Positions 42,611-55,702 are shown, counted from the first letter of the stretch. The stretch: DNA of 64,000 bases from Armigeres subalbatus (GCF_024139115.2 NC_085141.1:392384632-392448631), one strand, 5' to 3'. Translations and numbers: made by a program. The notes: a model not told the origin generated them from the sequence alone.

Positions 42611-44050
42611 TCTTAGCTTTCGTACAAGTGCTAGCTAAGGTTGGAAGCTTGTTTTTGTTTTGTAGAGAGATCTTTTGGGAGGGAGACGCTTGAGATGCTG
42701 GGAATCGCTGTCATAGAAGAAGACGATCTAACGAAATAGCCTACTTCTTCTAAGCTATTTCGCATAACCTTTACAACAGCATAAACATTTGTGTATTTTG
42801 TAGGTGTCAAACTATTGTATGTAGGGGAAAATACCCATATTCTTGGCAGTCTAAGGCATTCGCCAAATTGAAGGATGGGAATAATAGAAAGTTACATTAA
42901 AACACAGGGTGGAGCTCAACTGGTATACATTTGTATGCTCTTCCTTTGATGATTGGTGCTCACTAAATATAACAACAATTAACAAAAAATCAGTAATTTT
43001 AATATTAATGTAACAGGTCAACCCTTCATTTATTGGCATAGCAATTTCTGTCATCAGCACGTCGAGATTCTTGCATTGTAGAATTACGACGCATAAAAAT
43101 TCCAGAAAAAATATTCGCATCACTCGATTATTCAGTCCAATAAAACAAAAACTTTTGTTTTGCTGCTGTTATTCCAAACACCACTAATTTGCTATAATAT
43201 CAATATTTATCGTTATATTTGAAAAATAAATCAGCGGTGGAAAGGTAAATGAGAATCGTACACGGTTATTCAACCGTTAAAGTTTCTACGGATAGAGGGT
43301 TGGATTATTTTTATGCCATCTTACATCAAATTACCTAACCAAGTTCATCAATTGATAGCCTGATTTAATCAAAAGGGAAAACTTTATATTAAATTATTTA
43401 TATCGATTTATGTTTCGTAACATTGTGACTCAATGTTTTTCTATTTCGACGAAGCTCTGGTGTTTTTTCTTTTTTCAAATCGTGCGACAATTGTGATGTC
43501 TTGCAGAGCTTCAATGACGATTTCGAGGATACACCTTCATTATATTCACTGCTTTATATTTCGGATAAATTGTGAGATCGTATCATTTTATTTATCCCAA
43601 CCTTTTTAAGTTATTTACACTCTTTTCGATCATTTTATCGTTAACTTGGTTCATAGTAATTGCTAATAGGACAAGTGGACTGGGTGTAACGAGGAGGATC
43701 ACCATTAAATAAAAGTAAGAAACATATAAATGGTAAGATACAACAACTATTTAAAAATATATGTAATAATGAATTAAACTAAATGCGCGCTGAATTCTAA
43801 ATATATTATATACATTTTGAATCCGGAAGTTTGATTATGGTACCCTTATCCATTTGATAAACGGTAGCATAACCATACGAGGCTTCCTGCTAGTGATAGT
43901 GACCTCGGAGTGGACATGAAATACCAGGCACTCTGAAATGGGTCACTGGAGCTGCAGTAGAGCTAGCACTTTCTAACTCCCAGATTAAATCTGACTGTTT
44001 TAACAGACAGCTTTCTTCCATAACATCACTGCCAGACAGTGGGGGTTAGT
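42611..44050. other. No gene recognised
   Basis: AT-rich DNA with no recognisable domain, RNA or repeat end. Confidence 0.45.
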
Positions 44051-44052
44051 TT

Positions 44053-44560
<508 letters not shown>

Positions 44561-45010
44561 TTTCAGTCAAATGACAGTGGCCCTTTTTGCCAAACGACAT
44601 TTTCGGCCAATATACCTTTTCAGGAAAATCACATTTTCGGCCTAACGATAATGCATTGTAATGCGTGTATGTGGAAACACTCTTGAGCCTTTATTTGACC
44701 AATGACCTTTATGTGTATTTTCCTAAAGAAGATATTTGTAAATGCACCCATAAATGTTTGTCATTTTATTTTTGAATTTTTGTCATTAAAAATGTGTAAA
44801 TTTTTATTAGTGTACGACATTTTCGGCCGTATGATCCGTTCGACCAAATGATATTTTTTATCATACGACTATTTCCACCAATCGACATTTACGGCCTTAT
44901 GACACATTTGGCCATATGTCTTTCCCACGCAACCAGAAAACACGCAGCGGTCTAATGTGTTATTCGGCCAAATGACTTTCGGCCGAATAACTTTCGACCA
45001 AAATCCTCCG
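44561..45010. repeat. Decayed 17-bp satellite
   Basis: Scattered units such as CATTTTCGGCCTAACGA, ACATTTTCGGCCGTATG and TGTTATTCGGCCAAATGAC, separated by unrelated AT-rich DNA. Confidence 0.6.
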
Positions 45011-46465
45011 TTTCTGCTGAATTACATTTGCTCCATACTACCATTACCGAATCATGGATGAACAGAAAAGGCTATTTTTATATCGAAAAACATAAGTCAC
45101 CTCCCGTGACACCTATGAGGTCGTAGAGTGCTTTGCATTTTTCTAAAGTAGGTGTCCAACTAACCAGCCTTCCCCTTCCTTAGCATTCGCAAGGACGTGG
45201 CCAGGACCTATCTCGACCTATTGGAGAGTGCGTTGCTTACATCTGAGAGATAATGATTAGCCCCAAATCAATATCTGTGATAACGGATGAATGTGATTCT
45301 ACTCTAATATAATAGTTCAGGCTTGTACCACCTACGAATTTGTGAAAATTGCTCAATGCTAATGGTATTGAAAATAAATTTATTGTCAAAATTTGGGCGG
45401 TGCCTAGCTCGTTGGAAGTTTATATGATTAAATGTATGCAGAAACTTCCGAAGACAGTGATTGACAGTTAAGCAGCACAATTTAAGATGAAGAACTATGA
45501 GATTCATTCAGTTCTCCTAGAATCAAATACAGAATGTTATGCTCGAAACCCCGATAAGATTAGTGTTTACCCGGTGAAGTTATTAGCATTCCTCTAAAGT
45601 GTAGTTTGGGTGAATTTCGTATCTTTTACCCTAGAAAATTCACGCATACAACACTCCAGTAACATTCTAAAAACGTAAATAGTGCCATCTAAATGCAAAT
45701 CACTGTTTTTTTGATGTTTCTCCATACGGTTTTCCACATAAACCGCCCAAACGTGGACCGATTTGGATGATTTTGTCCAGAGCACCAGGGCATCAAATAA
45801 AACCGAATGAGAGGGCCCATAAAAAAAATTAAAAAAGTGTTTTTTGAGCCACCTTATATGTTCATATACCATCATTATAATGTGTGGTATTTTTATCATG
45901 GCTCTTCGAAGTGAGACGACAAAACAGGACTATCTCATCGTCACAGGGAACGCATCAGAAAAATATTTCCAAAAAGTAGAGATCGTACATCATTATCACT
46001 GATGAAAAAGGCCTCTGCCTGACTGTACTACAGCTCAAGGCTCCAAGACACGATGCTCGTTGGATCACATGCAAATGCGTAAAATCAGTGTGTCAATGCC
46101 AGATATGTGACGCGGCACCAAACGAAAATAGTCTACATGTGATACCACCACGACAGGATATGTCTTTGGTTGCCATCTCAGTGCTAATGGCGTCTACTTA
46201 ATATCCGAGATGAGGGGATACGACATGCTTAAGGATTCGGCTACAAAAGATAACAACACCAGGTTATCCCGCTGAGAGAAACTAAGACGCGATTAGCCAC
46301 AATCCCTTGATACCTTCACTACCTTTTCCAGTAGTGAAAATACTAAACACTTCACTAAATTATTAATCTAAAAAAAGCTCGTTGCTATGAAAAACGACAA
46401 CAAAACAAATGTCGTTGTCTGTGTTTGTTATTGGGCAAATATGGTCTAGTAGCCTCAAAATTTGT
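45011..46465. other. No gene recognised
   Basis: No domain, RNA or repeat end recognised. Short open frames only (up to 101 codons). Confidence 0.45.
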
Positions 46466-46475
46466 ACATATCGAC

Positions 46476-46803
46476 GGGGGATCCGTAAAGTAGTTGTCTA
46501 ACGTCTGACTCTGAATCAGATGGTCATGGGTTCGATTCCCACCCCCACCACAGCCCTAATACAGGGAAAGTCAACAAGACTATAAAAGAAAGCAAAAAGT
46601 CTACGGACGTAAAAAGAAAAATAACAACAAGTCTAATATGACAGATTTTCAAATAAGAATGTAAAAATGTCGATAAAGCAGATCACGATTTGTAAACTCC
46701 ACGGAGTATAAATAGAAACATATGGCCTGCGATGCCGGTCCAGTTAGGTGGGTGTGTGCGCAAAAGAAAAGCACCACCCAAACCAGAAAGAAGAAGAAGA
46801 AGA
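46476..46803 (+). mobile_element. tRNA-derived SINE with 10-bp target duplication
   Basis: ACATATCGAC flanks both sides (46466-46475, 46804-46813). The head resembles tRNA-Gln: TCTGA-CTCTGAA-TCAGA would be an anticodon arm with CTG, and box B GGGTTCGATTCCC sits at 46528-46540. The acceptor stem does not pair, so it is not a functional tRNA. The body runs through TCCACGGAGTATAAATAG to an (AAG)n tail (GAAAGAAGAAGAAGAAG). Confidence 0.8.
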
Positions 46804-46995
46804 GAACATATCGACATTAGGAGAGTGAATCCAGAATAAAATATGAACGGAACACATCGAGATAGAGTGATTTCGAAATAGGGAGGTTATCGAGATGTAA
46901 AATGCTCAAATGTATGTAGATGGAAGGAACCGAAACCATCGATATAGGAAGAGATATCGAGATATAGAACATCGAGATGTAGAGAGTCGACTGTA
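46804..46995 (+). repeat. ATCGAGAT-type short tandem repeat
   Basis: Words ACATCGAGATAGAG, TATCGAGATGTAAAAT, GATATCGAGATATAGA and ACATCGAGATGTAGAG recur about every 15-40 bp. The SINE inserted in the same type of sequence (ACATATCGAC). Confidence 0.55.
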
Positions 46996-47074
46996 ATATG
47001 AAAAAAAAAACTATGTAAAAAAATTAGAAAAAATTGCATTAGAAAAACCTTTATGTTCTTTATTGTTTCTGACA

Positions 47075-47360
47075 GGCCCTCCTTAGCCGTGCGGTAAGAC
47101 GCGCGGCTACAAAGCAAGACCATGCTGAGGGTGGATGGGTTCGATTCCCGGTGCCGGTCTAGGCAATTTTCGGATTGGAAATTGTCTCGACTTCTCTGGG
47201 CATAAAAGTATCATCGTGTTAGCCTCATGATATACGAATGCAAAAATGGTAACTTGGCTTAGAAACCTCACAGTTAATAACTGTGGAAGTGATAGATGAA
47301 CACTAAGCTGCGAGGCGGCTCTGTCCCAGTGTGGGGATGTAATGCCAATAAGAAGAAAAC
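47075..47360 (+). mobile_element. Feilai-like SINE, complete copy
   Basis: Starts GGCCCTCCTTAGCCGTGCGG; box A region TAGCCGTGCGGTAAGACG (47084-47101); perfect box B GGGTTCGATTCCC (47137-47149). The body includes CAGTTAATAACTGTGG and GGCTCTGTCCCAGTG, and the end is AATAAGAAGAAAA. The target duplication is TGTTTCTGACA (47064-47074) and TGTTTCCGACA (47361-47371), one mismatch. The family assignment is from memory of Feilai. Confidence 0.85.
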
Positions 47361-47529
47361 TGTTTCCGACATGTATATAATGCTTACTGGTTTGCAATCA
47401 ACGCAGCTAATGCTGGGGTATATTCGTGATCCTGGGCAGCAATCGTGCTTCTCAGTTAACAATTAATCATTTTCGTGTAATTGCTTTTCAGAATAATCTA
47501 CACGATGAACAGCGATATCCGGCATTATG

Positions 47530-47680
47530 ACACGTTAAGCAAAAGACTTTTACAATCGTATGACCCGTTCGGCCCAACGACATTTATGACCGTGTGATCA
47601 GCTCGCCCAAATAGCTTCTCCTGCCAAACGACAATTTTGTCCAAACGGCATTTTCGGTCAAATGATCTGATGTGAAGGTG
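47530..47680. repeat. Decayed 17-bp satellite
   Basis: Units such as ATGACCCGTTCGGCCCAAC, TTTTGTCCAAACGGC and ATTTTCGGTCAAATGATC remain recognisable. Confidence 0.55.
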
Positions 47681-49288
47681 CGTCCTATCGTATTTTGTTG
47701 ACCATCATGTAATCATCAGATCTGTCTTTATTCTACTTTGTCTGAGTCAGTAATTTAGTAAAAATCATAAGGGGCCCGACGTAAACTTCGTAACATATTT
47801 TGTAATGAGAATTTTATTGTCATGTTTATGCTGCTACTAACGCCAACGTCAGCCACTCGATGATTACCTCCTGTAAAAGAATGGAATATCTCTCAGTTAG
47901 ATGAATTGGACGTTGTTTTATCTATCGTGTCATTTTCCACAACGCCATACAACTATACTTTCTTGCGATGTAACCAAACCATTTCCTACAAAGGACTTGT
48001 TTTCTGTCTGATCTTTTCCCATAACCACCACCTTTCCGGATCGGATCACTTTTCGTACTCTTCGTACTCGTAGCGTAGGAAGAATCAAAGTGCAACTTCC
48101 TTGCCCCAACATCACGGCACACTCCGAGAGACCGAGGGCTTGTATTCCTTCAAAACTTTTCATCTTCGATTTTCCCCCTGAGTGAGCCGTTTTTCCGACC
48201 GCCAACCCAACACAAACCACCTTTGCTCGGCCATTCTGCCTCCGTTGTCCAGCTTCTCCCCGCTGGCATTGTACCAACCACTGCTAATCTAAAGTCACTG
48301 TTTTTCAATTTCAATCTTTCATTTTTTTGCCTTTTCCCTTCCCTTCCGTTCCTGAGACCAAACCCTGACCGAAAACCGAACCCTGCACTTGGTTCGTTTC
48401 TTTTTCAATTATTGCCAAAGGAAAATGTTATTATATTTTCGCCCCATATTCCAACCTTCCCCACGTGCCACCCAAAGGGCTTGGACCCATCGAAGTCGGG
48501 CAGGTCGGTATGTGCATCGGTCGATTTAGTTCTGTTACCGTAAATAGCATGAGATATGGGATCGTCTACCCTTGTCTTTCCACTTCGGATTGTGTTCAAC
48601 TTAGCCAATCATACATCTACCGACGATAACTTGTCATGTGCTGTCTTGTCTGGTGGTCGGTAGTGTGGGTGTGTGTCGGTACGGCTACAAGACATACACA
48701 CAACTAGTTCCACTTTTCGATTCGACCTGATTGCTGGCACTCGGGCAGCCTCTGGGGGAAAGTTTATGGAAGTGACCCAAGTGCTTTCGAAACTTGCAGA
48801 GTAGATTACCGTCTTTCCTAAGGTTTCAAAAACTTATTTCTTTTCTCTGTGACTTATAGACTTATATTCCCAAAGTACGATAATCGATTATACGGTTGCT
48901 GATTACTTGGGCCAGTATATGCGTTGCTTAGAAAACTGTACAGTAAATGCACCCGGTCCATTTTGAAGCAATTTCATTTGCATTAGAAACAACACATCGG
49001 ACCCGGCCTCACAAGGGCCATTCAGATCGACCAAGATAAATTATTCGAATTGAATTAAAATTCAAATCATATTGTGCTTCGAAATATCAGTGAATTGGAA
49101 CTATGACCACTTGAAATGATTTGCATTCCCTTTCTGTTCTTTTTTGTCTTGTATTCTAACAATTTTGCGATCAAATATTCTCATACGGCTTCATATTACC
49201 CAATCAATGTTTTTATTAGCAAACATCTGGATACATAATCCATAATCTTGAAAATCACTGGGAGTTAAATGGTTAAAAGTAACCATAC
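47681..49288. other. No gene recognised
   Basis: 1.6 kb with short open frames on both strands (up to 115 codons) lacking known motifs or codon bias that I could judge. Confidence 0.4.
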
Positions 49289-49548
49289 TTGTCAAAAGAC
49301 GAGTTAGTACTGCCCCATTTAATTCCACCACTTGATTGTAACTTCACAGATACGCATTTCAACTTATACAGTATTGTCGTCTCCAATGTCTTGTACTTGA
49401 TTGACATGGTCGAGTCGAGTCAAGTTCAAGACACTAAAGACAAACATACTGTTGAGGTCGACATATGCCAGTAAAGTTTAAAACGAATGGTGAAATCAAA
49501 CGAAACAGTACTTAACTCGTTTTGTGACATAAGAAAAGTTCTTATCAG
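49289..49548. repeat. Inverted pair of Penelope-type ends
   Basis: Bases 49289-49412 are a minus-strand end (GACGAGTTAGTACTGCC, TTCCACCACTTGATTG, CAGATACGCATTTCAAC, GTCGTCTCCAATGTCTTG). Bases 49413-49548 are a plus-strand end (GTCGAGTCAAGTTCAAGACAC, TAAAGACAAACATACTGTTGAGGTCG, ACTTAACTCGTTTTGTGAC). Both hammerhead-type cores are mutated. The arrangement parallels 60569-60902. Confidence 0.65.
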
Positions 49549-50659
49549 TTTACCATTCATATTCGAATTATTTGCAACAATTTTGAAACGAGGACTAAAT
49601 GCGAGTCAGGAATAAAACTCTTTTGTAGTTCAGAATTTGATTCCAAGACACATCAAAATTGATAGAAAAACGCTAAATAAATTTCCAATTGTTCTTCTTT
49701 TGTAGCAGCACCGTTTAGCTATTCTGATTTTCTCGATTAGCTGCAATATGAAGCTATTCTACGGTTTTCATACCCCATCAGGAAGATAAAGTATAAACTG
49801 CATCCAGTTCATCGAATGATCAACTTTTCCCGGAACCATTAAAGTTGTACAAACTGCCCCACCTGACTTGCGTTCCCCAGCGGGAGAGCACTGCTTCGTG
49901 TCATACGCGATGCTGGCCTTCAACAAAAGCGTCATCTAAACTTTGTGTTTCCCCGAAAGCAGTCGAACACAAAAAAAAATGAAATTATAAACAAAGTTTT
50001 ATGGATTTCTGCTTCCGTTCGCTTCCACCCACAACACCGTCGCTGCAAGCTTTTCATCGTTGCCCTTGTTCGGATACCGGTCGGTCCGCTCGTCCGTTAA
50101 CGACAATTTCTTTCGCGCGATGAGCGCAATTTCGTCCCCGCTGACTCCTGCGCCATTTTCGCCATTGATAATAAATTATGCGTATAGTTGCCTTATTGCA
50201 AGTTTAATTTCTTGAGCCATGGAGAAAGAGCGAATCCAAGCATCGAAGTTCGATACAAACCGGGCGGACGAGTGACCATGGACAGAAGCTTCGCGAGTTG
50301 ACACGGGAGAATTCAATTGGCTGTTAATATGGCAGGCGAAACGGAAATGATCTGAAAAATTCAAGTGGAAAGTTTCTCGGAGGAGCAAATTTGTCCTGCG
50401 ATGGAGGATGCGGGCTGGTAGAAGATGGCGCAACCAGTGGAAACTGTTGCAAAGTTGTTTCGCGAAAGTATTCATCAATCGTTTTCCGAAAAACGGGTGA
50501 TTACGCTAATTAGGGTTGATTTATTTTACGAGAGGTTTAATGGAATTCACATCACTGGTGAGAATTGTGATACGGATTTTGGATTCAATTAGTTTTTGGG
50601 TTGGCATGTTTATTGTCATTCTAGATTTTTGTGAACATTACGACGTAAAAGGTCAATTT
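49549..50659. other. No gene recognised
   Basis: Non-coding by inspection; nothing shared with other parts of the window was noticed. Confidence 0.4.
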
Positions 50660-51161
50660 AAATATTTAGCAATGTAGATAACGATAACTAGGGTTAAGGC
50701 AGGCATTTTCGTCTTTTCGCCATAGTCTCGAGAACTAATTAAAGAAACACTTTTTTGTCAAACTCATTCGTACCTAATCGTAAGCTCAGGAGAAACGTTC
50801 TGTTATAGTGAAGCTCTAGCAAATGGACGTTGGTTTTAGCCCGGTTGGTAGAGCTGCATAACTGTCGGTCTTGGGCAACGTTCCTTCAGTTTCCCCGAAC
50901 TTTTAGGGCCCCAGATCAGGCTCCACCGCGTGTTGCCAGCGTGTTCGTGGCCTTCCACGAAGTCGCCGGTCTCCTCCCGTTTCTCTGTTAAATTTTGTTT
51001 TCTCTATTCGTTTTCCGACATTCACACTAAGTGAATTGAAGTCTGCTGTATTTTATACCATTCACAATATTTTCTTCTTTGTATACTTGATACAGCTTAT
51101 GATTCATGTGTCTGCGCCACACACCAGTTTCTAGTTTCCTTCCGAGTATTGTACGCAGCAC
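50660..51161 (-). pseudogene. RTE copy B, 3' segment (RT C-terminus and 3' tail)
   Basis: The minus strand from 51161 continues the frame left at 53024: LRTILGRKLETGVWRRHMNHKLYQVY, then decayed RGRPRTRWQHAVEPDL and KVRGN-RNVAQDRQL near 50850-50960, typical of RTE C-termini. Bases 50660-50835 form a 3' tail shared with 28035-28206. Stops and frameshifts throughout. Confidence 0.8.
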
Positions 51162-53023
51162 CAGGCCTGGGAATTGTCGCGGTTGTCAGTGACACCTGAC
51201 AAGATACATAAAAACATGGTCAGCCAAAAAAAACTTGACAACTTTCAGTTTTCCGTCGCACGACTGAATCCCCACGACCAGATGACAACTTTTTCCAATC
51301 GCGACAATTTGCTTTTGTTGTATGTCATGTACTGCACACATCTGCGACAAAAGTATGACAAGGCATACACTTTCGGCTCTGTGCACGACACATCATTGGT
51401 CCTGAAAGTAAGTTATGTCGCATCTTCTGGTTGTCTTCTCGTGGAGCAGCAATAGCAGCGGACAGATTTAAAATATCATACCGAAAAGAGCACTTTATAA
51501 TTAATCATTTCTTTGTTCTCTTGACAGATTTTCTGTTGAGAAATAAGAAAATTTATTAAACTTTTTTTATTTTGCACAGAGAAAGATCCCCAGTGTCGAA
51601 TAGTTGAGCCATTTAACGCAACGCAAGTTTGCTCGCTTTTAACGCAGGTTGTGGAATTTTCGCGCTTTCCAAGTTGGTTTTGGATTTATTTGTTCCCGCG
51701 GTTTTTAAAAAGATTGGAGGATACGTGTAAACGAAACAGGGATTTTGTCGTTTTTACGCGTTTTTTTTGTGATTTGCGCGGTTTTGACTTGCGCAGTACA
51801 ATCGTTCGGGTAAATATCGACTTCACTGGTACACCGCTTGTAGCAATTGCCTGGTGGACGTTTTTTTAACTGCAATACTTTATTTATAAGAGAAATACGG
51901 AATTTTCTTCATGCGTATAACCTATATTGGGGGCAATCAGGGAACATTCTTTGATAAATTTATGATTGATTGGAATTACTGCACGTTATTTTGGGCGGAG
52001 TATTAAATTTTAATCGTTCTGCACGGGCACTGTTGTGGGGGCCGTACACTAATTACGTAAGCATTTTTTCTGTGTTTTTCGAAACCCCCTCCTTCAATGT
52101 GAGATTTTTTCACACATTCTTTTTTTATTTATATGGATCGTAAGAAAATAATAGTACTCCCCCCATAAGTGCCTACGTCATAACTGTATGACTATGAAAC
52201 GCTCATGCGGGCTGGTTCATGCTATGTATAGCGAGCTATGTTTTTTGGTTCATGTTGTTCAAAATACAACAGCTTGTGTGCTCGAGTGTTAATGGCCCAC
52301 TTAGAAGATTTCCTGTTATAGATCATTACAAACCATTCGTGATTTTTTACTCATGAATTTAAGATATGGTAATTTATTCAGTTACCAAAAAAACAATTAT
52401 CTTCAAAATAAATTAATTCTTTGCCTTTACAGCTTGATGGTCGCATTTTTTTTATATATTCGTAGACGTAGGTTTGAGATAATGTTTATATATTTCAAAT
52501 ATAACAAACTAAATGTTCAAGAGCATTGAATAACGAGTAAAGAGCTGGACAAGGTAAAATCACCAAAATTCGAAACATTATTTTAATGCCGTACTTATTA
52601 GTCGTTTTTATAATGAGCTAGGCTTCAACTGCTGTAAAATCCAGAAACCACACCGTTTCAGCGGTTTCCCAGCATATTGTCGTCAATTCATAATGACAAC
52701 ATTTTGCTGACAACGACAACAATTTTTGTCGCGACAGAATTCGAAGGTGACATGACGAACTTTTTTGTCAATAACCATGACAACTAGTTTTGTCCGTATG
52801 GTATGTGCAAAACTTTTGTCGTGGTGCAAAGCGTCACGCGACAAATATATCGTAACAAAATAAGTATGTGACAAGTTTAAAAATGTCTTGTCGGAGAGGG
52901 AGACCAGTAGTGTGCTGTATCGGGTATCGTTGGTTAGGTTGTGTTGTCAAGTTTGAGGTGACTGTTTTTTCTTTGGTTTTGTCGCATGGTTTTTCTGTGT
53001 GAAGGTGACAAATCCCAGGCCTG
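51162..53023. mobile_element. 1862-bp hAT-type non-autonomous element
   Basis: Ends: CAGGCCTGGGAATTGTC at 51162 and, on the other strand, CAGGCCTGGGATTTGTC from 53023. The 8-bp repeat CGCAGCAC flanks it (51154-51161, 53024-53031). 8-bp duplications and CAGG-type ends are hallmarks of hAT elements. Excision rejoins RTE copy B as ERKVLRTILGRKLE. There is no transposase; subterminal regions (51180-51420, 52680-52910) are crowded with TTGTC/GACAA words on both strands, plausible transposase binding sites. The interior includes ACGCGG-type words (51620-51800) and an ACGTAA/CCCCC patch (52040-52170). Confidence 0.85.
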
Positions 53024-53410
53024 CGCAGCACTTTCCGCTCGAAAATCCCGAAAGTTCTTCGGTCCGCCTCTCTTAACGTCCATGCTTCATGTCCATAAGG
53101 GGCCGCTGGTAGAAACAGAGGTTTGTATAGAGTTTCCGTCTGCATGTTGCGAGACCTTAGCTGGTTACGTAATCCGAAAAAGGTCCTATTCGCAGCAGCA
53201 ATACGTCTTTTCACTTCACGGGAAACGTCATTGTCACATGTCACAAGTTCAAAGGTAATTAAACTCTTCAACAACTTCAAACACATCCTCAGCAAGCACT
53301 ACCTCAGCACCATCACCACTAAGTCTTCCTCTATCTCTACCTGCCATCATGTACTTTGTCTTGGTAGAGTTAATGGTTAAGTCTATCCTTGCCGTCTCCC
53401 TCTTCAGTGG
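53024..53410 (-). pseudogene. RTE copy B, RT thumb segment
   Basis: The minus strand reads PLKRETARIDLTINSTKTKY, MMAGRDRGRL, GAEVVLAEDVFEVVEEFNYL, then a TGA, CDNDVSREVKRRIAAANRTF, FGLRNQLRSRNMQTETLYK, and ends ADRRTFGIFERKVLR at the hAT insertion. It is part of one RTE copy whose other parts are at 58600-58715 and 50660-51161. Confidence 0.85.
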
Positions 53411-53704
53411 GACAAAACCCAAGTAACATTTAAAGTTTTATTTCGCTCTAGGAATGGTTTTCAAGATCAACTTATAAGATCTAATAATAAAACCCAATAA
53501 CATACGGCAACCTTCTGATGACCACCCTGGCCCTCTCTAGAAAACCACTGTAAACCTATTATAAGAGCATTTAGAAACCCTTTTTGAGCCACTTGGCTGC
53601 GGCAGCTGTCAGAATGTTGCTTTGAAAAAAAGGAAACAAAACTTTGCAGATAAATAATAACAAAATGGACTGTTGATGAAAACTATGATGATAACAAAAC
53701 AATA

Positions 53705-55377
53705 CAGTCACTCTCAAAATTGAGCGTACAGCATGGATTAGATGAATATATTCGAAAATTCCAAAGGAAATTTAATTGTTGGCTCGGTTGTTTTTAATGC
53801 ATTTCAATATTCATCCCTTCCTTCAATGTATGCGTACATAAAATGGTTGAAATTTTTTCTCTTAAGTTCATTTATTTGAAAATAATCTCAAAATACGCCT
53901 ATTAGATGTGACAAAATTGAGCGTACAGCGAACTTTTTTCTATGAAATTTCTTATTATAAACACGATTAATGTATTTTAATATTGTTTTTTCATGATTAT
54001 ATTTATAATAATAAACATCCGCTACTTAAACATTCAATGTTTTGAAATTTAGCCACGTTTTAATCAAAATGGCGAACAAGTAAGATGTATAAACAATGCT
54101 ATTAAAAAATTCAATGCTGCTGGGCAAAATAGATGCTTTAAGATATGGATTTCACCGGCATCGTGTCTTATATATGATAGATAATCGAAATCGAGCGAGA
54201 CATACGATAAATTTGGGAAAATTCAGTCGGTAAATGATGAAAACAGATGTAAACATACAGAGAAAACGACAAATGTTGGGAATGGCATATTTCAAATTAA
54301 GTATAACTTTATTTAAAAGTCGATGTATAGGTAGCTTATAAGTTCAGGACACTCATTAATAATAATATTAATAAAAGAGCAGCACACTGATACATTATAA
54401 GATGTCATTTTATATTTGAAGACTCAGTCACCGTAGGAACAAATTTGGTTGAATCATTTAATTTCACCAAGATATAATTAAATAAGCTGCCGAACTCCTA
54501 AAAAATCATCCAATGGAAATCATCCAATTGTATCCCTCATGGTAACAGACCGTGGAGTTCAATCCAAATTTAATCATGAAATTACGATTTTAAGCTATTT
54601 TTTCAATATTTAATCAGAAGTGCTCTACGGGACTGAAAAGCTGTTTTTATGTTCGGTATCTTAACATGCACCTTGTACTTTTAGAATTTGACTGTGAATG
54701 ATTGGATTCAATAATATTACTCTTATTGATAGACCTGAGACAATAATCGAGCTTAAAAACTAATTTAAGTTAAAGACATACTAAATTTGAATTATGTCAT
54801 TCCTAACATTTGTCGTTTTCTCTGTATGTTTACATCTGTTTTCATCATTTACCGACTGAATTTTCCCAAATTTATCGTATGTCTCGCTCGATTTCGATTA
54901 TCTATCATATATAAGACACGATGCCGGTGAAATCCATATCTTAAAGCATCTATTTTGCCCAGCAGCATTGAATTTTTTAATAGCATTGTTTATACATCTT
55001 ACTTGTTCGCCATTTTGACCAAAACATGGTTTAACTTCAAAACATTGAATGTTTAAGTAGCGGATGTTTATTATTATAAATACAATCATGAAAAAACAAT
55101 ATGAAAATACAATAATCGTGTTTATAATAAGAAATTTCATAGAAAAAAGTTCGCTGTACGCTCAATTTTGTCACATCTAATAGGCGTATTTTGTGATTAT
55201 TTTCAAATAAATGAACTTAAGAGAAAAAATTTCAACCATTTTATGTACGCATACATTGAAGGAATGGATGTGTATTGAAATGCATTAAAAACAACTGAGC
55301 CAACAATTAAATTTCCTTCGGAATTTTCGAATATATTTATCTAATCCATACTGTACGCTCAATTTTGAGAGTGACTG
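53705..55377. mobile_element. 1673-bp Tc1/mariner-type element with long TIRs and IR/DR motifs
   Basis: TA flanks both sides (53703-53704, 55378-55379). The ends read CAGTCACTCTCAAAATTGAG inward. The arms (53705-54301 and 54782-55377) are about 596 bp inverted copies with few differences. In each arm the 17-mer CAAAATTGAGCGTACAG occurs twice in direct orientation: 53715 and 53912 on the left, and 55351 and 55154 (complement) on the right, both 197 bp apart. That is the IR/DR layout of some Tc1-like elements. The 480-bp centre has no transposase. Confidence 0.88.
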
Positions 55378-55626
55378 TATTTTCTTTCAGGTTTGTTTTT
55401 CGATTAACTGCCATTGAAAATGAGGTGCGCGTCCTATTTCATGGTCAAAGCTGGTGAAAAAATAAGGTTGAACACCACGCGCCGGCAATATAACGTACTT
55501 CATGGAAATAAATTGAAAATATTTCTAACCATATTATCGAAGATATTTGCTAAATTTATTAGTACTTTTGCCTAAATTATTAGTAAATAAAATTATTTGT
55601 CAGAAAAAGTATTTTTCTGCTTTTCA

Positions 55627-55702
55627 AGAGTTGCTGAGTAGCGCAAGGGTAGAGCACCAGCCTTTAGTTCCAGAGGTCAAATGTTCGAGACAGGGTTGTT
55701 AC
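55627..55702 (+). other. tRNA-like head (pol III box A/B-like)
   Basis: TAGCGCAAGGGTAGAGCA (55639-55656) resembles box A and AATGTTCGAGAC (55680-55691) resembles box B, at tRNA-like spacing. The anticodon arm is imperfect and the acceptor does not close. It may be a SINE head or decayed tRNA copy within the 53411-55902 insertion. Confidence 0.35.

Noticed and set aside
46476..46550. tRNA-Gln gene
   Set aside because: The acceptor stem does not pair, and the sequence continues into a SINE body with target duplication.
47922..48608. Open frames on both strands (up to 115 codons)
   Set aside because: Mutually overlapping, no motif, and low-complexity Lys/Ser or Pro stretches.
50830..50960. tRNA-like box A (AGCCCGGTTGGTAGAGCTGC) on the plus strand
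   Set aside because: The reverse strand reads as the RTE C-terminus (RGRPRTRWQHAVEPDL), and no box B follows.
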